Origin: Leptolyngbya sp. PCC 7375
GTDB taxonomy: Bacteria; Cyanobacteriota; Cyanobacteriia; Phormidesmidales; Phormidesmidaceae
Direction: 5' to 3'
DNA length: 64,000 bases
NCBI RefSeq assembly: GCF_000316115.1
Contig: NZ_JH993797.1
Span: forward strand, 6,979,961-7,043,960
The notes under the pieces were generated by a model. It saw nothing but the letters and a program-made list of their open reading frames with translations, did not search any database and was not told where the DNA came from. Position numbers and translations under genes: made by a program. The first letter of the stretch is position 1. Each line of letters begins with the position of its first letter. Shown in pieces: positions 1-9,037 of this stretch.

Positions 1-636
1 CCCGAATAATTAAAGCACTTGTGGTCTCATTGGCATGCACTGCTGTTAACACGCCATATCCTGTTGTATCTGCTGCTAATGCATCTCCATAACTCTGCTG
101 CAAAAGCTTATAGGTTTCAGACTGAGTAGAAGTAATTTCTTTCTCACCAGCCGCAATTGCACTCACTTTAGCTTTAGGTGTCCAGCTTGAATCATCCTTA
201 TGAATACGTTCTAACCAATCTTCTTTTCGAGCTGTGGCCATTGCCCGTTGCTCTAAACGATAGCTAGCTCGACCAAGGTCTGGTCGTGTTTGGAAGCCGG
301 ACTCAGTTTCTTTGCCAGACTCGTAGTTATACAGCTTGACTCCGCAACAACATCACCTGCATTAACGCCATCTTTCAGGCCAATCGCAGTTCCCACAGAC
401 AACACTACATTAGGTTCCCAAGAGGCAATTGCCCGTTCAGTTTCTACAGCAGCGTCAGAATTACTTGCTTTGACTTCAGCGATTACAATTTTCCAGACTT
501 GCCCATTTTCAGAAAATTTTCCCACTTCATAGACGGTACCTTGGGGGTGTGTCTCCTGATCATTCAATTCCGTCAAATGATTGCAGATAATTGGGTAATC
601 ATCAGGATCGGAAATTAGGATTACCGCACAAAGCAT
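1..636 (-). pseudogene. frameshifted nucleoside phosphorylase (MTAN-like) domain, runs off left edge
   Basis: The first 100 or so residues align by eye with the phosphorylase domains of the genes at 3969-5936 and 12148-15405: AVIL start, HPQGTVYE, an IAEV segment, AERAIA-like helix and GDVVA. The frame then closes with a stop near 253, but homology continues in another frame to position 1 (NYESGK, RPDLG, RKEDWLERI, AAGEKEITS, SYGDALA, TSALIIR). A single-base deletion near 335, just after GDVVA, explains the switch. The family's active-site segment VEMEG reads ADTTG here, so the catalytic glutamate is also lost. The gene is therefore inactive and decayed beyond one frameshift. Whatever ATPase or sensor domain followed lies left of the window. 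The shared leader element of the two intact copies is not seen upstream of this one. Confidence 0.85.
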
Positions 637-889
637 GGGTAAATACTTTTGTATTAGTGACTATGGCTACATTCTGCCAAGCTCATAGCCAACTGCCCAC
701 CTAAAGGCACGTTTTCTTCCTAAAATAAATATTTTCTTAATCTATAAGATAGCTTCCCTCTCTGAATTTGCTCAATAGCCACCAAATATAGCCACAGTAA
801 TTCAGCATAAATTTCAATGCCAGCTGTAAAAGCAATTTAGGTCAGCATGGGATGAAATTATTTGCCCTGCTTCTGCTAAAGCTTCTGTT

Positions 890-2635
890 TCAAGAGTTGT
901 CTGATTGCTCATCATGCAAGCTCTCTTTGAGTTCTTGGCAATCTTGAGCCAAGGGAATGCCTAATTCTGTAGCAATAGTGAGGGCATGATTACAGTACTG
1001 CAAAGCCATCTTGTATTGCTCTAATTTGCGATAAACTGCCGCCAAGTTTTGAAGTGCCGTGGCTTCGAGGTAGCGAATTTTGAGGGGCACTACAATTTCT
1101 AGAGCAGCCTGTAGCGATTCCACGGCTTCTGAATACTGCTCTGAACGAATAAAGACTGCCCCAAGGTTACAAAGAGCATTTGCCTCCCCTCGGCGATCAC
1201 CGATTTCTTTAGCTATCCCCAGCCGCTGTTGGTAATACTCAATGGCACGCTGATAATCACCCAGAGCAAAGTACAGATTACCCAGACTCCCTAAGGCAAC
1301 TCCTTGACCTGACCTATCACCAACGGTTTCGCTGATGTCTAAAAATTGCTGATAGTAACTAACCGCCTGGTCATAGTCATTAAGAGAATAAAAGGCATTT
1401 CCTAATGCACCCAGCGCAGCCGCCTCTCCAGCTCGATTCCCAATGTCTACCACAATTTCTAAATGCTGCTGGTGATAGGTAATGGCTGTGTCATAGTCAC
1501 CAACAGCATCATAAATACTTCCCAGGCACCCCAGTGACGTCGCCTCACTACGTCGGTCTTGAATATTTTGTGCGATTATCAAACTACGCTGATGTAGCTC
1601 AATGGCCTCAGGATAATTTCCCGTGTAGATCGCAATATTGCCAAGATTAGCTAGACTGTTGCTTTCACCTTTGCGATCGCCAATAGATTTCGCAATTTCA
1701 AAACTCTTTTGATGGCATTCAATAGCTTTGACATAATTACCAGTGCTGGCATAACTCAAGCCTAAGTTACCTAACGCCTGCTCCTCACCTAGTTGATTGC
1801 TAATCTCTTGAGAGATTTCCAGACTTTGTTGATGAAAATCGATAGCTTGAGCAAAGTTACCCAGACTTTGATGGGCCAGGCCCAAGTTGCCTAGTGCCTC
1901 TCGTTGCCCTCGACGGTCGTTAATTACTGTGACGATTTCCAAACGTCGCCCCTGATATTCAATAGCTTTATTGAAATACCCAAGGGCATTGTAGGCGAGC
2001 CCTAAATTACCTAGAGCAGCTCCCTCAGCACGTCGATCATTAATCTCCTGAACAATAGTCAAACTTTGCTCAGAATACTGAATCGCTTGGTGATAGTTTC
2101 CCATAAAGTAGAAATTCAACCCCAAATTACCAAGAGCCAGTCCTTCACTTTGGCGATCACTAGCAGTCTTTGCCACCTCTAGATGCTGACGTTGGTAATC
2201 AATGGCAGTTTGGTAATCGCTGAGGGCGTTGTATAAATTGCCAAGCCCATTAAGCAAAGTCATCTCCCAATCAGAATCCAGCTTGCCAAGCAGCGTGGTG
2301 AATAAATCAAGATACTCACGATAATAGCCCCAGGTGTTTAGCTGATTATGAAGTTGGTCATGGGTAGGAGTATTGAGCCGAACAGAAAGAATCTTACCTG
2401 CGGCTTCCCAGTTTTCAACTTCAAACAAGTGGTGACAAGCTTGCAAGTAACCATTTACTTTCTCCAAGTTAGAAGCGCTTGGAGATGGACTATGTTTGGT
2501 AAGCCAGTTAATGACTGCCCGATACTGAACTCTTTGCCAACGTGAAAGCTGCCCCTGCTTCAGCATGTCCTGGTTGATGCCCATCTGATTCAACAGGAAT
2601 TGGCTAGGAGGCAGCAGATCTGTTAAGGACATCAT
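890..2635 (-). CDS. TPR-repeat protein (581 aa), probable STAND partner
   Basis: About 11 tandem 40-residue TPR units run from roughly residue 120 to 560, each with the pattern ALGNLG..Y...G.Y..AI.YH...L.IA..I.DR.GE, as in tetratricopeptide sensor arrays of bacterial STAND ATPases. The first 110 residues form a non-TPR helical head that shares spacing and the motif LLG..WG.Y.E with the neighbouring 383-aa TPR protein, so the two are paralogues. There is no ATPase, signal peptide or membrane segment. The start is the first of two adjacent ATGs, preceded by GGAG at good spacing. It lies 185 bp downstream of the shorter TPR gene on the same strand. Inference: a detached sensor or scaffold subunit for the phosphorylase-NB-ARC protein. 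TPR proteins of this kind also serve in unrelated signalling, so the partner is not proven. Confidence 0.8.
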   Translation of the reverse strand: MMSLTDLLPPSQFLLNQMGINQDMLKQGQLSRWQRVQYRAVINWLTKHSPSPSASNLEKVNGYLQACHHLFEVENWEAAGKILSVRLNTPTHDQLHNQLNTWGYYREYLDLFTTLLGKLDSDWEMTLLNGLGNLYNALSDYQTAIDYQRQHLEVAKTASDRQSEGLALGNLGLNFYFMGNYHQAIQYSEQSLTIVQEINDRRAEGAALGNLGLAYNALGYFNKAIEYQGRRLEIVTVINDRRGQREALGNLGLAHQSLGNFAQAIDFHQQSLEISQEISNQLGEEQALGNLGLSYASTGNYVKAIECHQKSFEIAKSIGDRKGESNSLANLGNIAIYTGNYPEAIELHQRSLIIAQNIQDRRSEATSLGCLGSIYDAVGDYDTAITYHQQHLEIVVDIGNRAGEAAALGALGNAFYSLNDYDQAVSYYQQFLDISETVGDRSGQGVALGSLGNLYFALGDYQRAIEYYQQRLGIAKEIGDRRGEANALCNLGAVFIRSEQYSEAVESLQAALEIVVPLKIRYLEATALQNLAAVYRKLEQYKMALQYCNHALTIATELGIPLAQDCQELKESLHDEQSDNS

Positions 2636-2820
2636 TTTCTAACTCCTTCCCTGAGTCAGCATCTGCCCAATCCTCGATAGCTACAAAACAAGTTAGTTCG
2701 GTTAGCGCCACATTAGCCTATTATCAATCCAGATTCCCAAAGACTGTCAGCATGTAAGCTCTATTCTCAATCTACTCATAACTCATTCTGATTATAAGTA
2801 ATACACGAAGAACTAAAACG

Positions 2821-3972
2821 TTAGTCTAAATTTGCATTTTCTATCAATAACTGACGGCAATGCTCTGCTAAAGATATTCCTAACTGATCAGAAATATTTT
2901 TAGCCTTGATGCAATTACTAATAGCAATACTATTTTGCTGAAGCTGCAGATAGACAAAAGCTATAGCTTCATAAACATCCTGTTGAGCAGCTGGCTTATT
3001 GAGTGAGGCAAAGATTTCAAGACTCTTCTGAAATTTTCTGCTTGCTTTGTCTATATCTCCTGTTCTAGCTAATATTTTTCCCTGATTGCAATGACACCAC
3101 CCTTCCCCTGCTCTATTGCCAATTTCACGAGCCAGCTCAATGCCCTTTTCATTGAGCTCAAGTGCTTTACTATAGTCACCCAACTCTAAATATGACAAAC
3201 TCATGTCCGTTAAGGTGATGCCTTGCCAATGTCTATCATTTGCTTCGATGGCAAGCTCTAAAGCTCTCTGATGATACTTTATAGCTTCATTTTCCTGATG
3301 CATTTTATGTTGGATGGTTCCCAGACTTTGCACCAACTTTGCCTCCAATTCTATATTCTCAAGCTGAACGGCTATTTCTAGGCTTGTCTCATAGTAATGA
3401 ATGGCCTGAGTATAATCAGATTTCTCTCTTGATATAGATCCAAGGATAAAGTATGACTCCGCTTCCTGCTCTTTATCCCCAGTTAACTCAGCAACTCGAA
3501 GAGATTTCTTAGTGTACTCTTCTGATTTCTGATAGTCATTCAAATTGTAATAAGCATTTCCTACAAGCCGAGTACAAAGTAAATCAATACGCGAGGATTG
3601 ATGACCAAGCAAAGATTGACTACATCTAATGACTTCTTGATATTCTCCCCAGATACCTAATAACTTAGCTATTACACTGCCATTTATTTTCCTTAGTGGA
3701 AAAAGAAAGAGATTGCTGGCTTGTTCATATCGCTGAGCGTCACAAAGGTGGTTAAAGGCTTGAATGTAATCTTCCAGATCTCGTATGCTATTGGGCACAT
3801 CACCTTCTTTAAATTGAAGTGAATTTTGCCGATGGATGAAATTGATAGCTGCTTTAAGATTAGCACGGATGAAATTAGACCTCTCTCCTTTAACTTCTAA
3901 ACACAGAGTCTTTAAATTGATAGACATTGTATTTGACAAAAAAGTTTGTTCCGGCGACATAAAATCGTTCAC
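2821..3972 (-). CDS. TPR-repeat protein (383 aa) translationally coupled to phosphorylase-NB-ARC gene
   Basis: Residues from about 140 to 375 carry six TPR units (NAYYNLNDYQKS, SDYTQAIHYYE, GDYSKALELNE and others). The first 130 residues resemble the head of the 581-aa TPR protein. The likely start is GTG at 3972, which overlaps the TGA stop of the upstream gene in the arrangement GTGA; an ATG follows four codons later. This four-base overlap points to translational coupling with the phosphorylase-NB-ARC protein. Together the two proteins rebuild the usual order effector, ATPase, repeat sensor, normally found in one polypeptide. No catalytic motif is visible. Inference: ligand-sensing or regulatory subunit of a split STAND system. 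Confidence 0.82.
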   Translation of the reverse strand: MNDFMSPEQTFLSNTMSINLKTLCLEVKGERSNFIRANLKAAINFIHRQNSLQFKEGDVPNSIRDLEDYIQAFNHLCDAQRYEQASNLFLFPLRKINGSVIAKLLGIWGEYQEVIRCSQSLLGHQSSRIDLLCTRLVGNAYYNLNDYQKSEEYTKKSLRVAELTGDKEQEAESYFILGSISREKSDYTQAIHYYETSLEIAVQLENIELEAKLVQSLGTIQHKMHQENEAIKYHQRALELAIEANDRHWQGITLTDMSLSYLELGDYSKALELNEKGIELAREIGNRAGEGWCHCNQGKILARTGDIDKASRKFQKSLEIFASLNKPAAQQDVYEAIAFVYLQLQQNSIAISNCIKAKNISDQLGISLAEHCRQLLIENANLD

Positions 3973-5936
3973 ATATTCTTAAGATGTTCCAGAGATGTAC
4001 TGCGTATCAGGTTATGTTGACGTAGCAAACACTGATTATCCTCCATAGAATAATCGACTAAATATCTCTCACGTAGAATATCTAGAGCAGCTTTCTGTTC
4101 ATCTTCATTTCGATCCCAATCCTTTAAATGACTTAACCAGAAAGCTTCGGGGACAGCACAGCGATAAACTGAGGTCTCACACATCATAATGTAAGCCCAA
4201 CTGGCATCTTCCTTTAGGCGGACAAAGGTCTTATTTAAACGTGATCTCACATTTCTTCTCAGGGTTGTAGTAAATCGGTCAAGCTGAAACTTGTCCATCC
4301 CAGTTGATTTACCTTCCTGAGCTTCAGCTATCGCTTTCTCGACCTCCTCAACCTCGTTGCCGTATCGATTCCAGTAGGCAATCACATTGCCTTCAAAGGG
4401 TTTATTCTTGATTTCCCCTGCAATTACTCGAAGGGCTAAAGGATGTCCCTCGTAGGCAGCTCCGATTCGCTCTAAGTAGAGTCTGCTTTCCGATTTAGGG
4501 GCAACGTCCAACTTTATTTTTTCGAACAACGTGATTTGCTCAGTTTTCTCCAAGCCGCTTAACGGTTGGCAGTACCAAAAATTTGTTGACCTTGTTCCGA
4601 CTTTTTCGAGTTGTCCAGGTAAATCCTGAGAAGTAAGAATGATACAACTCTTACATGAACCCGCTTTGAGATATGCCTCGAAAAATTTGAGCCACCACTC
4701 ATCCTTGAAACCATTCCAACCTTCTTCTTCATTACCCTGCAAAATATTCTCTAACGAGTCCATTTGCACCAGGTAGCAATTCTCCCGCATGTGGTTAAGC
4801 AATCGACTTAAGAGACGCTGTGGGTCTTTGCGATCATCAGGGGTAATCAGTTCACCCCACTTTTCTAACCAACGGGCAGCAACACTAGAGAAGTCAGAAC
4901 TTTGTTGCTCATCATCAAAGTTTTCCTGCTGATACTGAGACCAGTCATTACCCAGCCAATCACTAACCTCCATAGAAAGCCGTTCCCCGAGAGCTGTCTT
5001 ACCAATGCCAGTGATACCTAACAGCATTAGCAATCGACAATTACTACGGATGAGATCGCTTAAATTCTGAATCAAACTTTCCCGACCAACCCAACCATCG
5101 TCATAGGCAAAGAAACTGGGTCGATTTGGCTCCACAGACGTTTCCTCTGGTTCAGCAGACTGAGCACCCTCCATTTCTAGCTTTGACAAAACCTCAAAGG
5201 CAAACGCACTGGCATTTTGTGAAGCACGTTCCTGCCGATTTTCTTCATTGCCTTTCTCTGGGTCATCGGCATTTTTATCCTCAATAAGGTCAGAGATGCC
5301 ACGAATTACCAGGGTCTGAATACCAGGGTAAGCAAAGGCAGCTTGCAGGAAGCCATAGCCTTCCATTTCAACTGCGATCGCATCGTTATAACTAGTCCGC
5401 AAAAACTGAAATAACTCAGACTCACGGGATGCAATTACCTTTTCCCCAGCCGCAATAGGGGCTACAAAAACTTGAGGTTTAGCACTTGTAGCATTATGTA
5501 ACCGCTCTACCCATTCGCCTTTTCTAGCTTCCGATTTAGCCCGTTGAATAACGGCATAGGTGGCTTGCCCTAAAGCAGGCCGAGGCGCAAAACCATCTTC
5601 GCTCACCTTGCCAGACTCGTACCCATAGACCTTAGTTGCAGCTACGACATCGCCTATATCAACATCCTTGATGCCCCCAGCAATGCCCACAAAGAATAGG
5701 ACATCCGGCTTGAAGTAATTTAGCGCTCGCTCAGCTTCAACTGCAGCGCCAGCATTACCAGCACCAACTTCAGCAATCCCCACTTCCCATTGCTGACTGA
5801 CCGTTACGAACTGTCCCCGCTCGTAAATCGTCCCTTGGGGATGCATCTCTTCCTTAAGATCCGTCAAATGCTTGCGTACAGCCAGATACTCAACCGGCAG
5901 GGCTGTCAAAATTACAGCAAGGGGCATAGGCTTCAT
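3969..5936 (-). CDS. nucleoside phosphorylase-NB-ARC STAND protein
   Basis: Residues 1 to about 235 are a PNP/MTAN-type phosphorylase domain: VGIAGGIKD then GDVV, AVEMEG with the purine/ribose-binding glutamate, and RGISDL with the catalytic aspartate. From about residue 270 an NB-ARC-type ATPase follows, with P-loop GITGIGKT near residue 305, a Walker B-like YLVQMDS and the GHPLAL (GxP) motif near 500. The protein ends soon after a winged-helix-like region, with no repeat sensor of its own; the coupled TPR gene downstream may supply it. Phosphorylase-STAND fusions are described in predicted NTP-dependent conflict systems, where the enzyme domain is the likely effector acting on nucleosides or nucleotides. 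A housekeeping MTAN is unlikely given the fused ATPase. The 5' end is nearly identical to the gene at 12148-15405. Confidence 0.88.
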   Translation of the reverse strand: MKPMPLAVILTALPVEYLAVRKHLTDLKEEMHPQGTIYERGQFVTVSQQWEVGIAEVGAGNAGAAVEAERALNYFKPDVLFFVGIAGGIKDVDIGDVVAATKVYGYESGKVSEDGFAPRPALGQATYAVIQRAKSEARKGEWVERLHNATSAKPQVFVAPIAAGEKVIASRESELFQFLRTSYNDAIAVEMEGYGFLQAAFAYPGIQTLVIRGISDLIEDKNADDPEKGNEENRQERASQNASAFAFEVLSKLEMEGAQSAEPEETSVEPNRPSFFAYDDGWVGRESLIQNLSDLIRSNCRLLMLLGITGIGKTALGERLSMEVSDWLGNDWSQYQQENFDDEQQSSDFSSVAARWLEKWGELITPDDRKDPQRLLSRLLNHMRENCYLVQMDSLENILQGNEEEGWNGFKDEWWLKFFEAYLKAGSCKSCIILTSQDLPGQLEKVGTRSTNFWYCQPLSGLEKTEQITLFEKIKLDVAPKSESRLYLERIGAAYEGHPLALRVIAGEIKNKPFEGNVIAYWNRYGNEVEEVEKAIAEAQEGKSTGMDKFQLDRFTTTLRRNVRSRLNKTFVRLKEDASWAYIMMCETSVYRCAVPEAFWLSHLKDWDRNEDEQKAALDILRERYLVDYSMEDNQCLLRQHNLIRSTSLEHLKNM

Positions 5937-5944
5937 TTCAAATC

Positions 5945-5977
5945 AGGTTGATACCACTATTCTGGCGACTTCAACCT
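5945..5977 (-). promoter_or_regulatory. leader inverted repeat of phosphorylase-NB-ARC gene
   Basis: Seven-base arms AGGTTGA and TCAACCT flank a 19-bp spacer, 9 bp upstream of the ATG. The same arrangement, with the same 19-bp spacer, precedes the other intact phosphorylase gene (15414-15446). One arm there carries a single change that still allows a G-U pair in RNA. It may be an operator half-site pair or a 5' leader hairpin. Confidence 0.45.
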
Positions 5978-6033
5978 GAAATGCCAAGGGATCAAAGTAG
6001 TTCCTTAATGACCAAAATCTGCAATTCTGATAG

Positions 6034-7233
6034 TTAAGGTTTTAGAGAATCTAACCGAGATAAGATTCCTGGAGTAGCAATTTTAGGAAAATAACCAATA
6101 TCTTTGGAGGCGAGTGGGTTACTTAAAGTATGAATAACACTTTCTGCTAGAGATTTAATAGTTAATTCTCCGGGCTGTAGAAATATTCCTAGGCCATTAC
6201 TAGCCAAAACTTTTGCTCTTAATTCTTGTTCGGTTAAACCATCTTGTTTTAAGTATGGTTTCAATTTGTGAGGTACAGCTGGATTGCTCTTATCACTCCA
6301 GGGTACTAGGATAGGTGTAACAGGTAGATGGCTTGACTCATTCAAGTGATTTTTGAAATTGGTCAAAATGTTTGATGAAGTTCCATAACCGGATTGAGAG
6401 ATAGAAACATTGATATTTTGGAATATCCCATTCTCCCTTCGAGAAGATTCAACTCTCAAATTTGAATAACTTTTTTCAAATTCACGCAAGGTGATAAATG
6501 AATTCTTATTCAACCATGGACCGGCAACAATAAGAACTGTATAATCATCGAAATAGCCCTTTCCAATACCTGCTAAAACCATTTTATAAAGAGACATACC
6601 AACCTTTCCACTACCTGCCGTTACAAGAATATTCTCTTTATAATTTCTAGTACTTTCCTTTTTCAAAGAGCTGTCTATAGACAAATAACCTGTGTAATGT
6701 AACCTATCTTCTTTTTTAAGTTCCTTAGCTAATGGAAACCCTTTCCCAAAATCAATAAAGTTTTCATCTCCATGAACAAGAACTCTAATATTATATTTTC
6801 TAATTTTATCTATTATCTCACGTGCCCAGATTTCAATGAAAGGACATAAAGGATTAATATTTGGGTATAAAATATCTCTAATAGAGGTATAAATCCTGAC
6901 GCCACAATGCATTAGGTATTTAAGAGTTGGCTCATAGATATTATCAAATCCTCGTCGTCCAAAAGGCCACGTTTCTAAACATACAGACGCATAATTTTGC
7001 CCTTTTACATGGGTGTAAAGTAGAGATGCTGATTGATTTATATGCTCATTAGTATCTATACCTGGCAATCTGAAGATTTCAACTTGACTAAAATCGAAAA
7101 TGTTTGGAGGTATATTTGTGGCAGTGGCAAAGGTTGTTGGACAATCAAATACTTGAATAAGTTTCGAACAAATACTAAGATGCCCAATACCGAAACGTGA
7201 TTCACCTAATAGCAAATTTTTCTTCTTAACCAT
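6034..7233 (-). CDS. MurG-like GT-B glycosyltransferase
   Basis: The N-terminus LLLGESRFGIGHLSI has the glycine-rich G-x-G-H loop typical of MurG-like (GT28 / COG4671-type) glycosyltransferases. The C-terminal half has the donor-binding fold signs SQSGYGTSSN and PVTPILVPW, then an acidic and basic stretch before a predicted last helix. Length (399 aa) fits the GT-B fold. It is the last gene of a six-gene operon. Its ATG shares one base with the stop of the kinase-like gene upstream (TAATG). The sugar donor and acceptor cannot be told from sequence. Given the two radical SAM enzymes and methyltransferase upstream, the product is likely a modified small molecule, lipid or peptide rather than peptidoglycan, but that is inference. 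Confidence 0.7.
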   Translation of the reverse strand: MVKKKNLLLGESRFGIGHLSICSKLIQVFDCPTTFATATNIPPNIFDFSQVEIFRLPGIDTNEHINQSASLLYTHVKGQNYASVCLETWPFGRRGFDNIYEPTLKYLMHCGVRIYTSIRDILYPNINPLCPFIEIWAREIIDKIRKYNIRVLVHGDENFIDFGKGFPLAKELKKEDRLHYTGYLSIDSSLKKESTRNYKENILVTAGSGKVGMSLYKMVLAGIGKGYFDDYTVLIVAGPWLNKNSFITLREFEKSYSNLRVESSRRENGIFQNINVSISQSGYGTSSNILTNFKNHLNESSHLPVTPILVPWSDKSNPAVPHKLKPYLKQDGLTEQELRAKVLASNGLGIFLQPGELTIKSLAESVIHTLSNPLASKDIGYFPKIATPGILSRLDSLKP

Positions 7234-7832
7234 TAGAAATTATGCTTTGATTTAATCAAGTCTATCAATAACCTTTTGACGATTTTCGATTTTTCGAGCC
7301 AATTACGCTTAGTATTATCTACGAGTAAATAGTGTGGATGCTTATTCCAAGCATGTTGGCATAAATAATCGGTTTGTTTTGCCTGCTCGATAGTCTCCGT
7401 ACGATGAGCATTGGGCCACGAAAGATAATGTTCTTCGGCACCAATTGCTACTGATTGTAAATGTATAATTCCTGAATAACGCTCATGATGTTCATGAAGA
7501 CTCATCTGAGTGTAAGCAAAAAAATCATTTTCATCCCAACCATTTCTTAACCAATATGCTAGAGGATCTAAAGTCCCTCTATGGCATATTAAAATTGAGC
7601 CGTCCTGTGAGAATTTTTCAGAAATTGTTTCTAGGGATATTTGGAGTTCAATAACAGCTTTTTGAAAGGATTTCTTGCGCCGATCTATACCTGCTTGAAA
7701 TAAAAGTGGAGCTGCTTCAGGAACAAGTGTCCAGTTGACATCTAAATCCATGTTCTGTAACTCGTTCATCAACGTTGTTTTACCTCCACATGGACCACCG
7801 GTTAAAACTATTTTTAAGCACTTAGAAGTCAT
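7233..7832 (-). CDS. AAA_28-type P-loop nucleotide kinase-like protein
   Basis: A P-loop GGPCGGKTT lies at residues 12-20, followed by PEAAPLL and, near residue 85, CHRGTLDPLAYW. These resemble the NadR/Ttd14-like AAA_28 family, which often has a DRG or HRGxxD motif in that place. Length 199 aa is typical. No membrane segment is visible. It sits between two glycosyltransferase genes in a tight operon, with an 8-bp gap upstream and a one-base overlap downstream. Inference: phosphorylates a pathway intermediate or acts as a small GTP/ATP switch for the cluster; the substrate is unknown. Confidence 0.7.
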   Translation of the reverse strand: MTSKCLKIVLTGGPCGGKTTLMNELQNMDLDVNWTLVPEAAPLLFQAGIDRRKKSFQKAVIELQISLETISEKFSQDGSILICHRGTLDPLAYWLRNGWDENDFFAYTQMSLHEHHERYSGIIHLQSVAIGAEEHYLSWPNAHRTETIEQAKQTDYLCQHAWNKHPHYLLVDNTKRNWLEKSKIVKRLLIDLIKSKHNF

Positions 7833-7839
7833 ATTTTTC

Positions 7840-9027
7840 TCATAAATATTGATTTAATAACTGTTCCCAAGTTTGATAAACTCTTTCAAGTAGATGAAAT
7901 ATATTTTCTTCACGCTTTTTGCGATTACAAGCATAATTATAACCACTCTTACTATGTGATGACTTATAGAACTTTTCTATTGCCAAAGCTAATCTTTCTG
8001 TAAAAGCCATGGAATCTTCTTTGTACTTCCACCATCTAGGTGCCGAAACACTATGGATAAAATCCTGTGGAATATCAAATGCCGAACCACATAAATCACT
8101 AGCTAAAATTGATGTTCCCAATTGATATCCTTCAATTAAGACATTTGGTCCACAATCAATTAGAGATGGACAAATCATTAGGTCCATCTCTTGATGTGCT
8201 TCAAGTAGTTCTAGCAAGTTTCGATAGGGAGAATAAATATGAATGTGTGGATCAACTATCATCTTTTGTAAATTAGCTATGACTTCATTTGGCATATTTA
8301 TATTTTGGGGCGTTCTTAAGTATTTATGAATAGTGCGACTATAAACATGTAAATGTACGTTGGGTATATTTACATATGAGAGTGCATAGTAAAGGCGAAA
8401 AAGTCCTTTTCTAATAAGATTATCTCCAATAAATAAAATATTAAAAGCATCACTTGATTGTTTTGATAAGTTTTGACTACGATAATACTCCTGAATAGGA
8501 GAAATAGTTTCTTTTGTTAATGTCCAGATTGGAGTATGTGGAAGTAAAACCATTTTTTCTTCCTGATACCCCAGATATTTGAATAGAGTTTTATTGACCT
8601 TTGAGCGAACAATAACTTGTTCAGCTAAAAAAAGACCATCTTCTAAAGATTCTTGAATAGTGTTTGTTTGACTACTCAAATTAAATAAAGCTTTCTCTTC
8701 ACCTTCTCTTTGACGATTCACATAATATTGAGGGCCATTAAAAACCATCGAAATTATAGGAGTGCCATGGTATCGAGTTCTCAAATCATTTACTTCCTCT
8801 AGGGTGTAACGAGAGTCTCGTAATATGAAAAGATCAGCATTCTCATCTACTTCTGATAACGTTGCAGCATATTTTTCCTTCCATGAGATGTTCTTGGAAT
8901 TAAGCAAAGCAACTAAAAAGCCTACATTACGACGCCAACCCCATAAAGATTCTGGCGGAACTCCGGTAAATAGATCATCTTTACCGTAACCTTGGATAAA
9001 AAGGACAGAGCTACTTGTCTGAGGCAT
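7840..9027 (-). CDS. GT-B (GT4-like) glycosyltransferase
   Basis: The C-terminal half has the GT4 donor-site architecture: NILFIGDNLIRKG, then a strand with HLHVYS, then DLMICPS, GPNVLIEGYQLG and SILASDLCGSAFDI. These correspond to the family's hexose/nucleotide-binding E-x7-E-like region, here as a single clear glutamate in VLIEGYQ. The N-terminal half is divergent, as is usual for acceptor domains. Length 395 aa. It starts 10 bp downstream of the stop of the B12-type radical SAM gene. This is the second glycosyltransferase in the operon, so the product probably carries at least two sugars. The acceptor is unknown. Confidence 0.7.
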   Translation of the reverse strand: MPQTSSSVLFIQGYGKDDLFTGVPPESLWGWRRNVGFLVALLNSKNISWKEKYAATLSEVDENADLFILRDSRYTLEEVNDLRTRYHGTPIISMVFNGPQYYVNRQREGEEKALFNLSSQTNTIQESLEDGLFLAEQVIVRSKVNKTLFKYLGYQEEKMVLLPHTPIWTLTKETISPIQEYYRSQNLSKQSSDAFNILFIGDNLIRKGLFRLYYALSYVNIPNVHLHVYSRTIHKYLRTPQNINMPNEVIANLQKMIVDPHIHIYSPYRNLLELLEAHQEMDLMICPSLIDCGPNVLIEGYQLGTSILASDLCGSAFDIPQDFIHSVSAPRWWKYKEDSMAFTERLALAIEKFYKSSHSKSGYNYACNRKKREENIFHLLERVYQTWEQLLNQYL

Positions 9028-9037
9028 TACTACGCTA

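Noticed and set aside
3969..5936. Calling the phosphorylase domain a housekeeping MTAN (mtnN)
   Set aside because: It is fused to an NB-ARC ATPase and belongs to a local duplicated set, unlike the stand-alone enzyme.
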